A DNA stretch of 18,830 bases from DASPFV01 sp035620975 (GCA_035620975.1 DASPFV010000326.1:1-18830), one strand, 5' to 3'; positions 6,083-14,078 are shown, counted from the stretch's first letter. Notes: generated from the letters alone by a model not told the origin. A program made the numbers and translations.

Positions 6083-7951
6083 CTACAGGTAGTGTCGCTC
6101 TGCGCCGCGCGCGCGGTCGTACTCCCGGCGGGCCTCCTGCACCGCCCGGGCCGTCGAGACCTGCGCAACGGGCACATCCCACCAGGACTCGTAGCCACCC
6201 ACGCGCTCGTCGAGCTCGACGGGAATCACGATCGCGGTCGTCCGATCGCTCGCGCGCGCCGAGTCGAGCGCGGTCCGGATCGCGTCCGGCGTGCACGCGC
6301 GGGTGGCGACAGCCCCGAGCGACGCGGCGTTCTGCACGAAATCGACCGGCAGCCGTTCGCCTTCGAGCCGTCCGCTGCGGCTGTCGCGGTAGCGATACTC
6401 CGTCGCGAACCCTTCGCACCCGACGGCCCGGGACAGGCCCCCGATGCTCGCGAACCCGTGGTTGTCGAGCACGAGGATCGTCAGCTTCACGCCTTCCTGG
6501 ACGGCAGTCACGATCTCCTGCGCCATCATCAGGTACGATCCGTCACCCACGAGGACGTAGACGTCGCGATCGGGTGCGGCCATCTTGATCCCGAGCCCCG
6601 CCGCGATTTCGTACCCCATGCACGAATAGCCGTATTCGAGATGGTATTGCTTGGGATCCCGCGTTCGCCACAGCTTGTGCAGATCTCCAGGCAGGCTGCC
6701 CGCGGCGTTCACGATCACGTCGCGCGGGCCGGTGAAGTCGTTCAGCACGCCAATCACCTCACCCTGGCTGATGACCGGGCCATGATCGAGGTGATAGATC
6801 CGATCGACTTCGCGTTCCCAGTCCGCCTTCTCGAGAGCGACGCGCTCACGATACGCGGGCGTGGTGCGCCAGCCGTCCATCATCGGCAGCCACTCGTCGA
6901 AGGTCGCGCCCACGTCTCCGACGAGCGGCAGCGCCTGGTGCTTGCCGGCATCGAATTCAGTGATGTTGACCGTGATGAACCGGACATCCGGGTGCTGAAA
7001 CGCCGTCTTCGACGCCGTCGTGAAGTCGCTCAGGCGGGAACCTGCCACCACCACGACGTCGGCTTCGCGCGCCAGACGGTTCGCGCCGGGCGTCCCCGTC
7101 ACACCGACGGCACCGAGCGCCTGCGGATGATCGAAGGCCAGCGCCCCCTTGCCCGCCTGCGTCTCGACGACGGCAATGCCGGTCTGCTCGGCGAATCGGC
7201 GCAGGGTCTCTGTGGCCTCGCTGTAGATGACACCACCGCCCGCGATAATCAGCGGCGTCCGGGACGAGCGCAGGATCTCCGCCGCGCGGCGCAGGAGCCG
7301 CGCGTCCGGTCGGGGACGCGGAATGGTCCACACCCGCTTCTCGAACAGCTCCGGCGGATAGTCGAACGCCTCGGCCTGCACGTCCTGCGGCAGGCAGACC
7401 GTAACTGCGCCTGTTTCGGCAGGAGACGTGAGAACCCGCAGGGCCTCGGGAAGCGCCGTGATGAGCTGCTCGGGACGGTGGATCCGATCCCAGTAGCGGG
7501 AGACCGGCCTGAGACAGTCGTTCACCGAGATGTCCTGGGAGGACGCCGATTCGAGCTGTTGAAGAACAGGTGCGGGTCCGCGTGACGAGAAAATGTCACC
7601 GGGCAGGAGGAGCACCGGCAGCCGGTTGATCGTCGCCACTGCCGCCCCCGTCAGCATGTTGGTTGCGCCCGGTCCGATGGAGCTCGTACAGACCAGCGCC
7701 CGTTTCCGGTTCGACATCTTTGCGAACCCGACAGCCGTGTGCACCATCGCCTGTTCGTTGCGGGGAAGGTAGCAGCGCAGTCGGTCGCCGGCCTGTCGGA
7801 GCGCTTCGCCGACCCCGGCGACGTTCCCGTGCCCGAAGATCGCAAAGACGCCCCCGAAGAACGGCCGCTCGACCCCGTCGACGCTGGTGTACTGCTGCGC
7901 CAGGAATTCCACCAACGCCTGACCCATGGTGAGACGCCTGCTGTTGGCCAC
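6083..7951 (-). CDS. iolD: 3D-(3,5/4)-trihydroxycyclohexane-1,2-dione acylhydrolase IolD
   Basis: A 622-residue thiamine-diphosphate enzyme that opens the inositol-derived ring to 5-deoxy-glucuronate. The N-terminal Pyr domain has FGGVFAIFGHGNVAG and LPRNEQAMVHTAVGFAK (Glu66, the cofactor-activating glutamate). The C-terminal PP domain has VGDGSYLMMAQEIVTAVQ ... LDNHGFASIGGLS, the GDG-N ThDP/Mg motif. The frame stays open far upstream (to 8257) through GC-rich repeats and into iolC. I place the start at the GTG at 7951, because AAGGAG lies 7 nt before it and the first residues (VANSRRLTMGQALVEFL) match family N-termini. It is the middle gene of iolCDE, separated from iolC by the repeat at 7974-8143. 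Confidence 0.93.
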   Translation of the reverse strand: MANSRRLTMGQALVEFLAQQYTSVDGVERPFFGGVFAIFGHGNVAGVGEALRQAGDRLRCYLPRNEQAMVHTAVGFAKMSNRKRALVCTSSIGPGATNMLTGAAVATINRLPVLLLPGDIFSSRGPAPVLQQLESASSQDISVNDCLRPVSRYWDRIHRPEQLITALPEALRVLTSPAETGAVTVCLPQDVQAEAFDYPPELFEKRVWTIPRPRPDARLLRRAAEILRSSRTPLIIAGGGVIYSEATETLRRFAEQTGIAVVETQAGKGALAFDHPQALGAVGVTGTPGANRLAREADVVVVAGSRLSDFTTASKTAFQHPDVRFITVNITEFDAGKHQALPLVGDVGATFDEWLPMMDGWRTTPAYRERVALEKADWEREVDRIYHLDHGPVISQGEVIGVLNDFTGPRDVIVNAAGSLPGDLHKLWRTRDPKQYHLEYGYSCMGYEIAAGLGIKMAAPDRDVYVLVGDGSYLMMAQEIVTAVQEGVKLTILVLDNHGFASIGGLSRAVGCEGFATEYRYRDSRSGRLEGERLPVDFVQNAASLGAVATRACTPDAIRTALDSARASDRTTAIVIPVELDERVGGYESWWDVPVAQVSTARAVQEARREYDRARGAERHYL

Positions 7952-7958
7952 GCTGGTT

Positions 7959-7964
7959 CTCCTT
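7959..7964 (-). promoter_or_regulatory. Ribosome-binding site that fixes the iolD start
   Basis: AAGGAG on the minus strand, 7 nt upstream of the GTG at 7951. It decides between this start and the many upstream in-frame codons in the repeat region. Confidence 0.75.
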
Positions 7965-7973
7965 CTTTTACCG

Positions 7974-8143
7974 GGGCTCCGCCCCGGACCCCGGCTCGGG
8001 CGCTCGCGGGGACCCCTTCGCCCCGCGCCGCGCTCCTCGCGGGCGCGCCGCCGGCGCGCCTCCTGAGGGCTCCGCCCCGGACCCCGGCTCGGGCGCTCGC
8101 GGGGACCCCTTCGCCCCGCGCCGCGCTCCTCGCGGGCGCGCCG
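7974..8143. repeat. Tandem pair of perfect 77-bp GC-rich repeats with internal hairpins
   Basis: Copy 1 (7974-8050) and copy 2 (8067-8143) are identical over 77 bp and separated by 16 bp, giving a 93-bp period (31 codons, so frames are kept open). Each copy starts with a GGGGC/GCCCC-type stem (GGGGCTCCGCCCC in copy 1) and ends in GCGGGCGCGCCG; the spacer 8051-8066 adds a GGCGCGCC palindrome. The element lies wholly between the iolC stop (8155) and the iolD ribosome-binding site. It resembles the REP-like intergenic palindromes of GC-rich bacteria. In the operon mRNA it would fold strongly and could lower or stabilise expression of iolD relative to iolC. It does not look like protein-coding sequence. 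Confidence 0.85.
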
Positions 8144-8154
8144 GACGGCCCCAC

Positions 8155-9117
8155 CTACCACCCGCCGTGCGACGCGACGAAGTCCTCCACCTCTGCGAGC
8201 GTCGGCATGAAGTTGGCGCACCCGTGCCGCGTGACGACGATCGCACCGGTCGCGCAAGCCATGCGAACGGCGCGTTCGAGCGGCCAGCCCTGCAGGCTGC
8301 CATACAGGAGTCCGCTGGCGAACGCATCGCCGGCGCCGAGCACGTTCAGCACCTCAATCCGGAACGCGGGCACGACAACCGGAGCGTGATCGCGCCTGAA
8401 GATGACCGCGCCCTCAGCCCCTCGCTTCAGGACGAGCGCGTCGAGGCCGAGCCGCAGCAGCCGCTCCGCACCCGACGCGGATTCAGCCTCGCCGCTCGCC
8501 GCGCGGAGCTCTTCGTCGGTGCCCACCGCCAGGTGCGCAGAAGGCAGCAGCGCGCGCATGTGCACGCCGAAGTGCTCGACGGAGGCCCACTCGCCCGGGC
8601 GGTAGTCGATGTCGACCACGACGCGTGCACCCGTCGCGCGCGCCCGTTCGGTCGCGAAGATCGTCGCGGAGCGGCTCGGTTCGTAGCCCAGTCCCGTCCC
8701 GGTCACGAGCAGCACGCGCGAGCGATCGACGGGCGCCGCCCGCACGTCGTCCAGGTCGAGCGCGCGGTCTGCGCAGTTGTCCCGATAGAACGTCAGCGGG
8801 AACGTGTCCGGCGGCTGGATGCTCATGATCACGGCGCTCGTACGGCGGCCGGCCTTGCGTGGAATGAAGCGCGTCTCCACGCCTTCCTGCCGGAGGAACG
8901 CCAGCACGAAGTCGGCGACCTCGTCCTCGCCCACGGCGGTCAACAGGGCCGAGCGCAGGCCGAGGCGGCGTGTCCCCACGCTGATGTTCGTCGGGCAGCC
9001 GCCAACGTACGCATCGAACGACTTGACCCGGGTGAGCGGCACGCCGATTTCGTGCGCGTAGAGATCGATGCAGCTGCGCCCCATCGTCAACACATCGTAC
9101 TCCGGCGCGTCACTCAT
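8155..9117 (-). CDS. iolC: 5-dehydro-2-deoxygluconokinase IolC (PfkB/ribokinase family)
   Basis: A 320-residue PfkB-family sugar kinase. It has VLTMGRSCIDLYAHEIG at the N-terminus, the first PfkB signature around YVGGCPTNISVGTRRLGL and the second around NVLGAGDAFASGLLYG (catalytic Asp264 in GAGD). CIDLY and the YRDNCADRAL region are typical of IolC. It phosphorylates 2-deoxy-5-keto-gluconate at C6. Many proteobacterial IolC proteins carry a second DUF2090 domain, roughly doubling their length; this one ends after the kinase domain, so the aldolase step needs another protein. The ATG at 9117 is preceded by a GGGGAGAG site and is the first gene of the minus-strand operon, divergent from the transporter. 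Confidence 0.92.
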   Translation of the reverse strand: MSDAPEYDVLTMGRSCIDLYAHEIGVPLTRVKSFDAYVGGCPTNISVGTRRLGLRSALLTAVGEDEVADFVLAFLRQEGVETRFIPRKAGRRTSAVIMSIQPPDTFPLTFYRDNCADRALDLDDVRAAPVDRSRVLLVTGTGLGYEPSRSATIFATERARATGARVVVDIDYRPGEWASVEHFGVHMRALLPSAHLAVGTDEELRAASGEAESASGAERLLRLGLDALVLKRGAEGAVIFRRDHAPVVVPAFRIEVLNVLGAGDAFASGLLYGSLQGWPLERAVRMACATGAIVVTRHGCANFMPTLAEVEDFVASHGGW

Positions 9118-9129
9118 GCAGGACTCTCC

Positions 9130-9142
9130 CCGGTCCGACCGG
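9130..9142. promoter_or_regulatory. Palindrome CCGGTC-C-GACCGG upstream of iolC
   Basis: A perfect 6-bp inverted repeat around a single base, ending 12 bp before the iolC ATG and abutting its ribosome-binding site. It could be an operator half of the divergent region or a hairpin masking the ribosome-binding site. Function is not shown. Confidence 0.35.
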
Positions 9143-9179
9143 AGGCACCGCGGGTGCACTTGAACACCCAGACCTCCGC

Positions 9180-9210
9180 TTGATAGTGTCGATGAGCGTG
9201 AACGTATACT
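9180..9210 (+). promoter_or_regulatory. Candidate promoter of the inositol transporter operon
   Basis: TTGATA (9180-9185) and TATACT (9205-9210) each match the sigma-70 consensus at five of six positions. The spacer is 19 bp, slightly long. It would give a leader of roughly 210 nt before the ATPase start. The element lies in the divergent iol control region. Confidence 0.45.
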
Positions 9211-9430
9211 GCGCCGTTCCTCGCGCACAGCGCAACTTGCCGCCCGGTGTCTCACCCGGATCAGGAACGCGCTGCGGTCCATCCTTCCCGTCCGCGGAAC
9301 GAGATGAGTCTGGGCAGGCGCTGCACACGGCGCGCGTCCGCCGGCGCGCGTCGAGCGCGGGCGAGCTCCCGCGGCATGACGTCAGCAGGACCTCGACGGG
9401 TGTGCGACGGCGGACGCGTGTGAGCGTGCA

Positions 9431-10942
9431 TTGACGGCTCCGGCTGCTGCTGACACGACTCTGCTGCTGCAGATGCGCGGCATCTGCAAGCAGTTCCCGG
9501 GCGTCGTTGCGCTGAACGACGTCGCATTGGAGCTGCGCCCGGGCGAGGTGCACGTGCTGCTCGGGGAAAACGGAGCGGGCAAGTCCACCCTCGTGAAAAT
9601 CCTGAGCGGCGCAGTCGGGAAAGACAGCGGCGAGATCCGCTTCGCTGGCCAACGCGTGGAAATCAGGGGACCCGATCATGCCCGGCAGCTCGGTATCAGT
9701 ATCGTCTATCAGGAGCTGACCCTCATTCCGCATCTCTCGGTCGCGGAGAATGTATTCCTCGGAAAGGCGCCCCGGCGATGGGGTCTCGTGGACTGGCGCC
9801 GGATGAGGCAGGATGCCGAACGCCTGCTGAACGGCTTGGGCCAGACGATCGACGTCAGGCGGCCCGCAGGCGGGCTCGGACTCGCGCAGCAGCAGATGGT
9901 GGAGCTCGCGCGCGCCCTGGCCGATCAGGCTCGCGTGCTGGTCATGGACGAGCCGACCTCGGCCCTGACCGGTGTGGAAGTCGAGCAGCTGTTTGCGGCC
10001 ATCGCGCGGCTGACCGCTCGAGGGGTCGCCATCGTGTACATCTCGCACCGGATGAACGAGGTCTTCCGAATCGGCTATCGGGTGACGGTGCTGCGTGACG
10101 GGCGGAACGTGGCGACGTGTGCGCTGGCCGACGTGACAGCCGCCGGGCTCGTGCAGTTGATGGCGAACCGCGACGTGTCCGACCAGTACCCCCGGCGGCC
10201 GGTCGTGCGCGGCGGCGAGCTGCTCCGGGTGGAAGGCCTCTGCCGACGCGGGATCCTCCACGACATCTCTTTGTCGCTGCACGCGGGCGAGATCCTCGGA
10301 ATAGCCGGACTGGTCGGCGCCGGACGGACCGAGCTGGCTCGAGCCATCATGGGCGCAGACCCGATCGACGCCGGACGGATCACGATCAGGGGGCAGGCCG
10401 CGCGCCTGAAGACGCCGGCTGCAGCCGCGCGCCACGGCCTCGCGTTCCTGCCCGAGGATCGCAAGGCGCACGGTCTGGTGCTGAGCCTTTCAGTCCAGCA
10501 CAACATCGCATTGCCGAATCATCGTCGACTTTCGAGGTGGGGACTGGTGGACGGTACACGGGAGCGCGCCGAGGCGCAGCGCATGATCGACCAGCTGCGC
10601 ATCAGGACGCCTGGCCCGGACCGCATCACGCGATGGTTGAGCGGGGGCAACCAGCAGAAGGTCGTGCTGGCGAAATGGCTGGCGGGACACGCCGGGGTTT
10701 TCATCTTCGACGAACCCACCCGGGGCATCGACGTGGCCGCGCGGCGCGATATCTACGACCTGATGAATGCCCTGGTTGCGCGCGGTGCAGGCGTGATCAT
10801 GGTGTCATCCGATCTGCCCGAGGTGCTCGGAATGAGCGACCGGGTGCTCGTGATGCGACAGGGTCGGGTGCAGGGCGAGTTCGATGCCAGGGCGGCGTCC
10901 GAAGCCGAGGTCATGCGCACGGCGTTCGGAGTGGCTTCGTGA
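9431..10942 (+). CDS. CUT2-type sugar (probable inositol) ABC transporter, double ATPase subunit
   Basis: A 503-residue protein with two ABC domains, like RbsA/MglA/XylG and Caulobacter IatA. Domain 1: Walker A GENGAGKST (45-53), Q-loop YQELTLIPHLSVAENVFLG, signature-like LGLAQQQMVELARAL, Walker B VLVMDEPTSAL. Domain 2: the degenerate Walker A typical of this class (GLVGAGRTELARAIMG), LPEDRKAHGL, signature LSGGNQQKVVLAKWL and Walker B FIFDEPTRGIDV. It powers import through the permease encoded next. A stop codon just upstream forces the start to TTG 9431 or ATG 9473 (MRGICKQFPG); the family's usual N-terminus favours the TTG. Inositol as substrate is inferred from the iol genes on both sides; ribose-like sugars are the alternative. 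Confidence 0.92.
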   Translation: MTAPAAADTTLLLQMRGICKQFPGVVALNDVALELRPGEVHVLLGENGAGKSTLVKILSGAVGKDSGEIRFAGQRVEIRGPDHARQLGISIVYQELTLIPHLSVAENVFLGKAPRRWGLVDWRRMRQDAERLLNGLGQTIDVRRPAGGLGLAQQQMVELARALADQARVLVMDEPTSALTGVEVEQLFAAIARLTARGVAIVYISHRMNEVFRIGYRVTVLRDGRNVATCALADVTAAGLVQLMANRDVSDQYPRRPVVRGGELLRVEGLCRRGILHDISLSLHAGEILGIAGLVGAGRTELARAIMGADPIDAGRITIRGQAARLKTPAAAARHGLAFLPEDRKAHGLVLSLSVQHNIALPNHRRLSRWGLVDGTRERAEAQRMIDQLRIRTPGPDRITRWLSGGNQQKVVLAKWLAGHAGVFIFDEPTRGIDVAARRDIYDLMNALVARGAGVIMVSSDLPEVLGMSDRVLVMRQGRVQGEFDARAASEAEVMRTAFGVAS

Positions 10943-11883
10943 TGGCACGAGCGCCGGACGGCACCAGCGCCCGCCAGTTCGGAACGCTCATCGGCCTGCT
11001 CTGTCTCGGTTGCGTGCTGTGGATCCTGACGCCGCACTTCCTGACCGTTCCAAACCTCCTGAACGTCCTCGAGCAGAGCGCGATCAACGCAATCGTCGCG
11101 GCCGGGATGACCTTCGCGATCATCTCCGGTGGCATCGATCTGTCAGTCGGCTCCGTGCTGGCGTTCTCGGGCGTTGTCCTGGCGAGCGCACTGCAGGCTG
11201 GTGCCGGGGTCCCCCTCGCAGTCACGCTCGCGCTTGCGAGCGCGGCAGCCTGCGGCCTGCTCAACGGTCTCGTGGTGACGCGTGGCAATCTGCCGCCATT
11301 CATCGCGACCCTGGGGATGATGAGCATTGCGCGCGGGCTGGCCCTGATATGGGCCGAGGGGCGGCCGATTTCGGGCTTCGACGAGACCTTTCGACTGATT
11401 GCGACCGCGCGCCCGCTGGGCGTGCCGGCGCCGGTGCTGATAACGCTCCTGGTCTATGGAGTCGCGCACGTGGCGCTGGCGCACTCGGTCTTCGGGCGCA
11501 GCATCTATGCCATCGGCGGCAACGAGGAGGCCAGTCGGCTGTCGGGCGTTCCGGTCAGACTGCACAAGACCGGTGCGTACGTCGTGTGCAGTTCGACCAG
11601 CGGCGTGGCCGCGGTCGTGCTGACCGCCCGGCTGAATTCGGCGCAACCGACGGCAGGCATCATGTACGAGCTGGACGCCATCGCGGCCACGGTCATTGGC
11701 GGAACCAGCCTTTTCGGAGGCGAGGGCACACTGGTGGGGGCGCTCATCGGCGCACTGATCATGGGTGTGCTGCGCAACGGTCTCAACCTTCTGAATGTCT
11801 CATCGTTCGTGCAGCAGCTCGTGATTGGGGTCGTCATCATCGGCGCCGTGTTGATCGATACGTCGCTCAAACGCCGCCGCTAG
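10942..11883 (+). CDS. CUT2-type sugar (probable inositol) ABC transporter permease
   Basis: A 313-residue hydrophobic protein of the RbsC/BPD_transp_2 family. Signature segments include NLLNVLEQSAINAIVAAGMTFAIISGGIDLSVGSVLAFSG, LVVTRGNLPPFIATLGMMSIARG, YAIGGNEEASRLSGV (the EAA-like loop contacting the ATPase) and AATVIGGTSLFGGEGTLVGALIGALIMGVLRNGLNLL. Many transmembrane helices are evident throughout. The ATG at 10942 overlaps the ATPase stop by one base (TGATG), so translation is coupled; a GTG one codon earlier is possible. It forms the membrane channel, probably as a homodimer, for the sugar delivered by the following binding protein. Confidence 0.92.
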   Translation: MARAPDGTSARQFGTLIGLLCLGCVLWILTPHFLTVPNLLNVLEQSAINAIVAAGMTFAIISGGIDLSVGSVLAFSGVVLASALQAGAGVPLAVTLALASAAACGLLNGLVVTRGNLPPFIATLGMMSIARGLALIWAEGRPISGFDETFRLIATARPLGVPAPVLITLLVYGVAHVALAHSVFGRSIYAIGGNEEASRLSGVPVRLHKTGAYVVCSSTSGVAAVVLTARLNSAQPTAGIMYELDAIAATVIGGTSLFGGEGTLVGALIGALIMGVLRNGLNLLNVSSFVQQLVIGVVIIGAVLIDTSLKRRR

Positions 11884-11905
11884 CCCCGTGGCGTTGAAGG
11901 CTGAC

Positions 11906-11911
11906 AAGGAG
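11906..11911 (+). promoter_or_regulatory. Ribosome-binding site of the binding-protein gene
   Basis: AAGGAG lies 7 nt before the ATG at 11919. It is the strongest such site in the plus-strand operon, as expected for the subunit needed in excess. Confidence 0.6.
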
Positions 11912-11918
11912 TGGACCT

Positions 11919-12968
11919 ATGGTCTGGCGGAGATCGGCCCGCACGATCCGTAAACGCGAGGCGTCAACCCGGTCGCGCCGCTTCGAACGCCGCCTCACAC
12001 GGCGGACCTTTTTTCTTCCGGTGGGAACGGTCCTCATTGCGGTCGCCTTGGGGGGTGTGCACGCCGCGTGCAACCGACCGGCGACCGACGCCGGCACACC
12101 AGGCCGGGGCCGCATCGCGTTCGTCATGAAGACGTTGAACCACCCGTTCTTTCTCGACATGAAACGCGGCGCAGAAGAGGCCGCCAACCGGCTCGGCCTG
12201 GACCTGGTGGTGCAGGCGGCCGAGCGGGAGCTGGACGTCGAGAAACAGACCCAGATCATCGAGAACCTGATCCAGACCGGTGTGAAAGCGCTGTGCGTCA
12301 CGCCCAGCGGTTCGAAAGAGGTCGTGTCGGTTCTGGCCAAGGCGACTCGAGCCGGCATCCCCATCGTCATCGCCGATACCCGCGTCGATCCCGACGCGGC
12401 CGCTGCGGCGAACGTCAAGCTCGGAACCTTCGTCGGCTCGGACAACTACGAAGGTGGCCGGCTGGCCGGAGAGTTCCTGCTGCAGTCGACCGACGGCCGG
12501 GCCAGGGTGGCAATCCTCGAAGGGATACCGGGCCACGAGACCGGTGATTCGCGGCTGCGTGGTTTTCGCGACGCGGTCGCGAGGGCACCGGGCGTCACCA
12601 TCGTCGCGAGCCAGCCAGCGAACTGGGAGCGGGACCAGGGGTTCACGGTGTTTCAGAACATGCTGCAGGCGCACCCCGACATCGACGCCCTCTTTGCGGC
12701 CAACGACCTCATGGCGCTCGGTGCCGTCGAGGCCATCGCTGCAACGAACCGCACCGGCAAGGTGCGCGTCATCGGATTCGACGCGCTCGACGATGCCCGT
12801 GCCGCCATCGAAGCGGGCCGGATGGCGGCGTCGGTCGCGCAGTCCCCCCGCGACATGGGCCGGCTCGCGGTCGAGAGCGCGGACAGACTGATTCGAGGCG
12901 AGACCGTCCCTGCCGATCAGACAGTCCCCATAGTCCTCGTGACGAAGACCTCGACAGAAGGACGATAA
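11919..12968 (+). CDS. Periplasmic sugar-binding protein of the CUT2 (probable inositol) transporter
   Basis: A 349-residue Peripla_BP_4 protein. The ligand-binding body starts at RIAFVMKTLNHPFFLDMKRGAEEAANRLGL and shows ENLIQTGVKALCVTP, GIPIVIADTRVD, LEGIPGHETGDSRLRGF, FAANDLMALGAVEAI and VRVIGFDALDDARAAI, as in RbsB and Caulobacter IbpA. The N-terminus is unusual: about 28 mostly basic residues, then TRRTFFLPVGTVLIAVALGG, which looks like a twin-arginine signal, ending HAAC-N, a possible but imperfect lipobox. The ATG has an AAGGAG site 7 nt upstream and lies 35 bp after the permease. It captures the sugar for the ATPase/permease pair. A later start is possible, but it would lose the RR motif. 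Confidence 0.9.
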   Translation: MVWRRSARTIRKREASTRSRRFERRLTRRTFFLPVGTVLIAVALGGVHAACNRPATDAGTPGRGRIAFVMKTLNHPFFLDMKRGAEEAANRLGLDLVVQAAERELDVEKQTQIIENLIQTGVKALCVTPSGSKEVVSVLAKATRAGIPIVIADTRVDPDAAAAANVKLGTFVGSDNYEGGRLAGEFLLQSTDGRARVAILEGIPGHETGDSRLRGFRDAVARAPGVTIVASQPANWERDQGFTVFQNMLQAHPDIDALFAANDLMALGAVEAIAATNRTGKVRVIGFDALDDARAAIEAGRMAASVAQSPRDMGRLAVESADRLIRGETVPADQTVPIVLVTKTSTEGR

Positions 12969-13004
12969 TTGGGCGTGGACATAGAGAACCTGACTGGAAC
13001 GGGC

Positions 13005-14072
13005 ATGGCCCGGCTCAACGTGGGTCTGATCGGACTGGGACGTCTCGGGCGCGTGTACGCTCGGGACCTTGCCACCCGCATCCCATCTGTGCGGCTGGTC
13101 GCGGTCGCCGACGTGGAGCAGGCCGTGGCCGCCGGGATCGCGCGCGAGTACGACGTCCCGCGCTGGTACGACAATCCCGCCGGTCTTCTCGAGGACTCGA
13201 GCGTCACCGCGGTCGTCATCGTGAGCCCGACGCGGACGCATTGTGCCCTGACGCAGGCCGCCGCTGCCCGCGGCAAGGCCATCTTCTGCGAGAAGCCGGC
13301 TGCGCTGTCACTCGAGGAAGCGCTGGCCATGAAAGCTGCCGTCGAGGCTTCCGGCGTGTTCTTCCAGCTCGGGTTCATGCGCCGGTTCGACCGTGGCTAT
13401 GCTTCGGCGAAACGCCAGATCGAAGCAGGCGCGATTGGTGACCCGGTGGTGTTCAGATCGACCTCGCGCGATCCGTTCCGGCCGTCGGTGGAGTACGCCG
13501 ATCCGCGCAACAGCGGCGGCATGATCATCGACCAGGGGATTCACGACTTCGATCTGGCCCGCTGGTTCATGGGCGAGGTCGAGCGCGTGCAGGCGATTGG
13601 CGGTGTGCTGGCCTATCCGGAGCTCGGAGAAGTGGGGGATATCGACAATGCCATCGTGACGCTCCAGTTCACCAGCGGGAAACTCGGCGCCGTGGATCTC
13701 ACCCGCAACGGCGTGTACGGCTACGACATCAACACGGAGATCCTCGGCACCGGCGGCACCTTGCGCGTCGGGTACCTGCGAGAGACGCCGCTGCTCCTGA
13801 TGACCAAGGGAAATGTGTCGTACGACGTCGTTCCCTATTTCATGGAGCGGTTTCGAGACGCGTACACCTCGCAGCTCGAGAACTTCGTGGACAACGTCCT
13901 GCACGACCGGCCGCCGCCAATTACCGTGGACGACGGGGTCGAATCGCTGCGCATCGGCATCGCTGCCACCCGTGCTCGTGAGAGCGGGCAGACGGTCGGC
14001 GTGGCGTCCGTCGCGCCGGCTGCAGAGGAAGGCGCGCACAGCGTGCCCGGCTCGGGGCGGAGAGGAACCTAG
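13005..14072 (+). CDS. iolG: Inositol 2-dehydrogenase IolG (Gfo/Idh/MocA family)
   Basis: A 355-residue NAD-dependent oxidoreductase. The Rossmann motif GLIGLGRLG (7-15) comes first, then VSPTRTHC, the EKP motif IFCEKPAALS (Lys97) and GGMIIDQGIHDFDLARW (Asp176, His180). This is the Lys-Asp-His catalytic set of Bacillus IolG, with the lysine at the same number. It oxidises myo-inositol to 2-keto-myo-inositol, the first step of the pathway. I chose the ATG at 13005 because it places the Rossmann strand at the usual distance. A TTG at 12969, directly after the binding-protein stop and 6 nt after AAGGA, would add 12 residues and is a real alternative. The C-terminal 20 or so residues are Ala/Gly-rich and probably disordered. 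A paralogous activity such as scyllo-inositol dehydrogenase cannot be excluded. Confidence 0.85.
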   Translation: MARLNVGLIGLGRLGRVYARDLATRIPSVRLVAVADVEQAVAAGIAREYDVPRWYDNPAGLLEDSSVTAVVIVSPTRTHCALTQAAAARGKAIFCEKPAALSLEEALAMKAAVEASGVFFQLGFMRRFDRGYASAKRQIEAGAIGDPVVFRSTSRDPFRPSVEYADPRNSGGMIIDQGIHDFDLARWFMGEVERVQAIGGVLAYPELGEVGDIDNAIVTLQFTSGKLGAVDLTRNGVYGYDINTEILGTGGTLRVGYLRETPLLLMTKGNVSYDVVPYFMERFRDAYTSQLENFVDNVLHDRPPPITVDDGVESLRIGIAATRARESGQTVGVASVAPAAEEGAHSVPGSGRRGT

Positions 14073-14078
14073 GTCATC

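Larger units (their letters stand above)
9118..9430. other. Divergent iol control region
   Basis: 313 bp without a gene, between iolC (minus) and the transporter operon (plus). It contains a 13-bp palindrome next to iolC, a candidate plus-strand promoter at 9180-9210, and an 11-bp direct repeat CGGCGCGCGTC at 9328-9338 and 9342-9352. The open frames here have no recognisable product and poor coding character. Both operons are presumably controlled from here, but no regulator gene is in the window. Confidence 0.6.

Noticed and set aside
7974..8143. CRISPR array
   Set aside because: Only two units, with a 77-bp repeat and 16-bp spacer, which is the wrong geometry, and no cas genes are present.
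7952..8257. Roughly 100-residue Arg/Gly-rich N-terminal extension of IolD with two 31-residue repeats
   Set aside because: It overlaps the end of iolC in another frame, is only the translation of the GC-rich nucleotide repeat, and a strong ribosome-binding site precedes the GTG at 7951.
9110..10471. Long minus-strand open frame (453 codons) opposite the ABC ATPase
   Set aside because: It is the antisense shadow of a clearly conserved ATPase and has no domain of its own; high GC keeps such frames open.
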